From assembly GCA_030849465.1 (NCBI GenBank), contig JARVLF010000020.1:248001-312000 (forward strand): a DNA stretch of 64,000 nt. Direction: 5' to 3'. Of this stretch, positions 61,208 through 64,000 are shown piece by piece. The stretch's first letter is position 1. Each line of letters opens with the position of its first letter. The notes under the pieces are model-generated. The model saw nothing but the letters and a program-made list of their open reading frames with translations. It was not told where the DNA came from and searched no databases. Origin of the DNA: Moesziomyces globuligerus (taxonomy: Eukaryota; Basidiomycota; Ustilaginomycetes; Ustilaginales; Ustilaginaceae). The translations under genes and the position numbers were made by a program.

Positions 61208-62365
61208 CTAGTGCGGCAGGTGGATGACATCCAGACTAGCAAGCAAGTTCTCTTGAGCGCGCTCGAGGCTGGACAGCGGAGTGACTGAAATCTTCATGTG
61301 GGCATCTTGGGCAGCGTCGGGGTTCAGGAGCTTGACCTTGTACCTCTCACCGGACTCGCCCGGTTTATAGAGCCGGAAGCGTCCCTGGGTCTGCAATGCG
61401 TGGATCATCTCGTCACGGGTGTCGTATTCAGCAAGGCGCGGGTACTGGGACAACGCAATTCGTTGCATCCGAGTAGCTCTGTACTCGTCTTGCAGCCTTA
61501 CGGGAGCCCCCCATATGACGGATGAGAGCGAGTCGCCGTAGCGCAACCTTGCCGATCGGACGCCCGCGGAGACGCGCTCGATCTCGCGTAGGTCGGCAGG
61601 TCGAGCTTCCCTATAGACTCTATCTTCGCGCGGCATGATCTTGACGGGAACTTTGCCGGTCTGAAGATACCAGAAATGACCGGTGCCGGTAGAAGCAGCG
61701 CCGGCCATGTTATCCAGCGTGGCGGATGCGGCCGTGAGGATCGGGGCTCCATTGGCGTGGGGCAAGGCCGCAACGCCAGGTCGTGGCAGCAGTGCGAGGT
61801 GGCCTCGGATGACCATGCTCCGCACTACGTGCACCATGGGATCGAGTTCGTACAGAAAGAGAGCTCGCGCCAGGTCGGGCAAGAAGTCCTGCTCGAGCTG
61901 TCGATTGCCGTACTTGATCAGGCGACCTTCTCTCCTCCTGAGATCGAGGATACCGACGCGGCCGTAATAGTCGAGCGCCTGCTCGACGACACTTGTATCC
62001 GCTTTGGTCGTGAATAGTGGATAGCCATTGTCAAAGGGCACCGCTCGAAGCGATTCCATATGCGGGTGGACCTGAAAATCATGGCGGTACAAAGAGATGC
62101 GTTCGGGGTCTAGAAGATTGATGTACTCCTCCGCCCTCGGCCGCGTTTCTGCCAGCTGACGGGGGCTGGCTTCCTCAATCTCTCTTGCAGCTGAGGTGCT
62201 GGGCTCTCCGACGGCCGAGGCGCGGAGTTCTCCCGCGGCTAAGGTGCTGGGCTCTCCAACAGCCGCGGCGGCGAGTGGTCCTGCAGCTGTGATGCAGGGC
62301 GGAAGGATGACGAGAGCCACAAAGGCTGTGGCGCAGCCGAATTTAAACAGCCTGCGCAGCCTCAT
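61208..62365 (-). CDS. Predicted secreted protein (effector candidate 7)
   Basis: A single exon of 385 aa from ATG 62365. An upstream ATG-less extension was rejected because the TATA-like box and the signal peptide fit 62365. The signal peptide is residues 1-28 (RLFKFGCATAFVALVILPPC). The mature protein has no cysteine. A short repeat (AVGEPSTLAA and AVGEPSTSAA) follows in residues 35-60. The next part, PFDNGYPLFTTKADTSV and ALDYYGRVGILDLRRREGR, resembles HGKPVFVFYD and FKTFKRFYIYDIQTR of gene 4. REIERVSAGVRSARLRYGDS, then SSVIWGAPVRLQ, matches AIRIRGEFGEHVSLVAHGLAVQ. The remainder is longer and more diverged than in genes 4-6. No known domain is recognised. It is the right border of the cluster, next to NTA1 (166 bp). 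Confidence 0.8.
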   Translation of the reverse strand: MRLRRLFKFGCATAFVALVILPPCITAAGPLAAAAVGEPSTLAAGELRASAVGEPSTSAAREIEEASPRQLAETRPRAEEYINLLDPERISLYRHDFQVHPHMESLRAVPFDNGYPLFTTKADTSVVEQALDYYGRVGILDLRRREGRLIKYGNRQLEQDFLPDLARALFLYELDPMVHVVRSMVIRGHLALLPRPGVAALPHANGAPILTAASATLDNMAGAASTGTGHFWYLQTGKVPVKIMPREDRVYREARPADLREIERVSAGVRSARLRYGDSLSSVIWGAPVRLQDEYRATRMQRIALSQYPRLAEYDTRDEMIHALQTQGRFRLYKPGESGERYKVKLLNPDAAQDAHMKISVTPLSSLERAQENLLASLDVIHLPH

Positions 62366-62460
62366 GGTATGAAGTTGTACGCGGCGATGTCCTTTGAGAC
62401 CCGGGATGTGGTGGTTGATGAAGGGGCCGGTCTCCGAGGTGTGGCAGCAGAAGAGCGTGC

Positions 62461-62466
62461 TTATAT
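62461..62466 (-). promoter_or_regulatory. TATA-like box of secreted gene 7
   Basis: CATATAAGCACG on the minus strand, about 98 bp before the ATG at 62365. It shares CATATAAGC with the box of secreted gene 6. Confidence 0.55.
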
Positions 62467-62530
62467 GCTTTAGGAGCGAGATGCATGTCAAGGCCTATGC
62501 ACGGAGGAAGGATCTGCTGGCAACACGACC

Positions 62531-63643
62531 TCATGGAGGCAGGGTGGCTACGAGGCAAGCTTCGTTGCTAGAACCGAGTGCCTCGAGGAGGAGGGGCCGC
62601 TCGCCGGGCTGCATCTGGAGGATGCAGGAGGAGCCGCCGAAGGTTGATTCTGCCTCCCGTCCCACCCGGTTGGCAGTGATGAGGTAGCGTAGGTTGCCGG
62701 GTCGGTCTCCGTCGGCAGATACGGGCGTCTGTGGGGGCGGCAGACGCGGTTGGAAGAAAGGTTTGCAGCGCAGCGCCCAGTAATTGATGGTTGCCAGGCT
62801 GGATGAAGTGGATCGTTCGGCGTCGAGCTGGTTGCGCTCGTCGCTGGGCATGAGCCAAGCCATGGGCATGACGAGCAGATCCACGTTGCGCTCGACGCAG
62901 AACGAGGCGAGTTCGTAGTCTTCGAACGGTGCGGTGAACTTGAAGGGGTTGAGATCCATGCAGATGGCCACGCAGACGGTGCCGAGCGTCGGAAGATGAA
63001 TGGTCTGGAAGCCACCACCTTGCGCGGCCCATATTTCGTCGGTCTCGAAGAGGAAGTGCTTGCGAAAGACGTGCATGAGGGCACCGTCAGGCGCCAGAAG
63101 CGCAGCCGAGTTGAAGGCGGCCAGGTCCTCGCTCGCTCCTGGCTCGGTGTGGGCGAGAGTGGGCCTGGCATCGAACGGTGCGGTGACGCTTTTTCCAGTG
63201 CCATGCGCAGCGATTGCGCGCGACAAGCAGCGCTCGGCAAAGCCGATGATAACGTGACATTGGAGCTCCTGCGCCAAATGAGCTGCCAGGCTCAGGCTCG
63301 GGTGGTCCGAAGAGGCACATGAACTGCGGCAGGCCGAGATGAAGGCCGACGCGGATGAGCTGCTCGCTGATGGGGGCTCGGCCGAAAGCGGCTGAGGGGT
63401 TGCAAAGGAGTTCGGATCCTCCAGCAGAGGGGCGATTTCGTCCTTACTCTCGAACACGTAGCCCGTCAGGGCGAGCTCGGGCAGCACGACAAGATCGACC
63501 GGCACCGAGTGCTTGTTCGCGATGAGCTCGGTAGCGAGGCGCAGCACCGTATCCACATTCTGGCCGACTTGGGCATGCTTCGAGTCGATCTGAATGCAGG
63601 CGATGCGTCTTTGCCGCTTCGCTTGAGTAGTGGCAGAAGACAT
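62531..63643 (-). CDS. NTA1: Protein N-terminal amidase Nta1 (nitrilase superfamily)
   Basis: A single exon of 370 aa from ATG 63643. Nta1 deamidates N-terminal asparagine or glutamine, which leads proteins into the Arg/N-degron pathway. The nitrilase-fold catalytic triad is visible: Glu56 in VVLPELALTGY, Lys195 in HVFRKHFLFETDE, and the nucleophile Cys228 in VAICMDLNPFKF. The surrounding ETDE, then IWA, and NPFKFTAPFEDYELASFC are specific for Nta1 rather than for other nitrilases. The length is near that of yeast Nta1 (457 aa), with a shorter C-terminus. A Ser/Ala-rich insert (residues 85-115) is present. It is the first housekeeping gene after the secreted cluster and lies on the same strand. 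Confidence 0.92.
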   Translation of the reverse strand: MSSATTQAKRQRRIACIQIDSKHAQVGQNVDTVLRLATELIANKHSVPVDLVVLPELALTGYVFESKDEIAPLLEDPNSFATPQPLSAEPPSASSSSASAFISACRSSCASSDHPSLSLAAHLAQELQCHVIIGFAERCLSRAIAAHGTGKSVTAPFDARPTLAHTEPGASEDLAAFNSAALLAPDGALMHVFRKHFLFETDEIWAAQGGGFQTIHLPTLGTVCVAICMDLNPFKFTAPFEDYELASFCVERNVDLLVMPMAWLMPSDERNQLDAERSTSSSLATINYWALRCKPFFQPRLPPPQTPVSADGDRPGNLRYLITANRVGREAESTFGGSSCILQMQPGERPLLLEALGSSNEACLVATLPP

Positions 63644-64000
63644 GCCAGCGCGCCAGCTCAGAGAGCCGCTGGCAGGCCGAGCGAATGGCGGGCCAAGCTG
63701 TGTCAGAGGAGGGCAGCACTGCCGTATTGAGATCCGTGCCGGCCCTGAGGCTACTTTGAGCCAAGCGAGCCTGAGAATCTTGACGGAGACCCAGCTTTCG
63801 CGATATGGTGCTGTGAGGTCATACGATGAGGATGAATCGGCTGACGGCTTGCCGGAGACCTTCTTGGACCCTGAATCGTGAGCACTCAGTGCCCGACAAG
63901 GTCTAACATTTTTCCTGAAAAAGGAGAGCTGGCTGGCGGCGGCGCTCTTGGCCAGGCACGGGACGAGAGGGCGCGTCTGAGCTGCGAGAGATGCAGCCCC
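63644..64000. other. Window end: NTA1 upstream region, possible start of another gene
   Basis: The last 357 bp contain the NTA1 promoter. A plus-strand frame ends at 63881 in a charged segment (RSYDEDESADGLPETFLDPE). A GT site (63880) and a CTAAC plus AAAAAG acceptor-like sequence near 63900-63925 follow. This could be a first exon of a gene running off the window, but joining it to the remaining bases gives no convincing frame. It is not called as a gene. Confidence 0.35.

Noticed and set aside
63630..63881. 83-codon plus-strand frame at the window end
   Set aside because: It overlaps the NTA1 start, and no in-phase continuation to the window end could be built; noted as a possible first exon only.

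Overview
The window is nuclear DNA of a filamentous fungus. The best fit is a smut fungus (Ustilaginomycotina, Ustilago/Sporisorium type). It is GC-rich, with long intronless genes and occasional short GT-AG introns of about 60-125 nt. It has an intron-containing tRNA, monocistronic genes on both strands, and a run of secreted-protein genes typical of smut effector clusters. The order is inferred from gene architecture; no rRNA or other direct marker is present.

Positions 1-50,000 are mostly conserved housekeeping and nuclear genes. In order they are: a PPR-like protein cut by the window edge; an internal-type Zn2Cys6 transcription factor; tRNA-Arg(TCG) with a 24-nt intron; aminopeptidase P; S-adenosylhomocysteine hydrolase; a Cdc3-group septin; a nine-exon KAR5/Tht1-like karyogamy gene; EAF3/MRG15; a long-chain acyl-CoA synthetase; the spliceosomal helicase BRR2; a giant PHD-SET3 protein; PDS5; a MYND-SET (SMYD) protein; an uncharacterised acidic, probably nuclear protein; alanine aminotransferase; COX19; and ARP6. 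Several are divergent pairs with shared upstream regions (SAHH/septin, EAF3/acyl-CoA synthetase, BRR2/SET3, PDS5/SMYD, COX19/ARP6). A pure (GT)109 tract lies between the convergent acyl-CoA synthetase and BRR2 genes.

Positions 50,000-62,400 hold seven consecutive genes, all on the minus strand, each encoding a predicted secreted protein with no cysteine after the signal peptide. Two neighbours (52.8-55.6 kb) share a KLPGNG-centred module. One of them carries it twice, in 170-residue units that each follow a KR dibasic site, and a decayed third copy overlaps and follows its stop codon. Four others (56.6-62.4 kb) are recognisable paralogs, and the KLPGNG protein at 54.7 kb also carries their C-terminal motif. 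All seven may therefore be diverged members of one effector superfamily. Several have a TATA-like box about 80-100 bp upstream of the ATG. Housekeeping genes flank the cluster on both sides: ARP6 on the left and NTA1 N-terminal amidase on the right.

Functionally the left part serves chromatin and RNA processing (EAF3, ARP6, SET3, PDS5, BRR2), methyl-cycle and lipid metabolism (SAHH, acyl-CoA synthetase) and cell morphology and mating (septin, KAR5). The right part is a candidate host-interaction locus.
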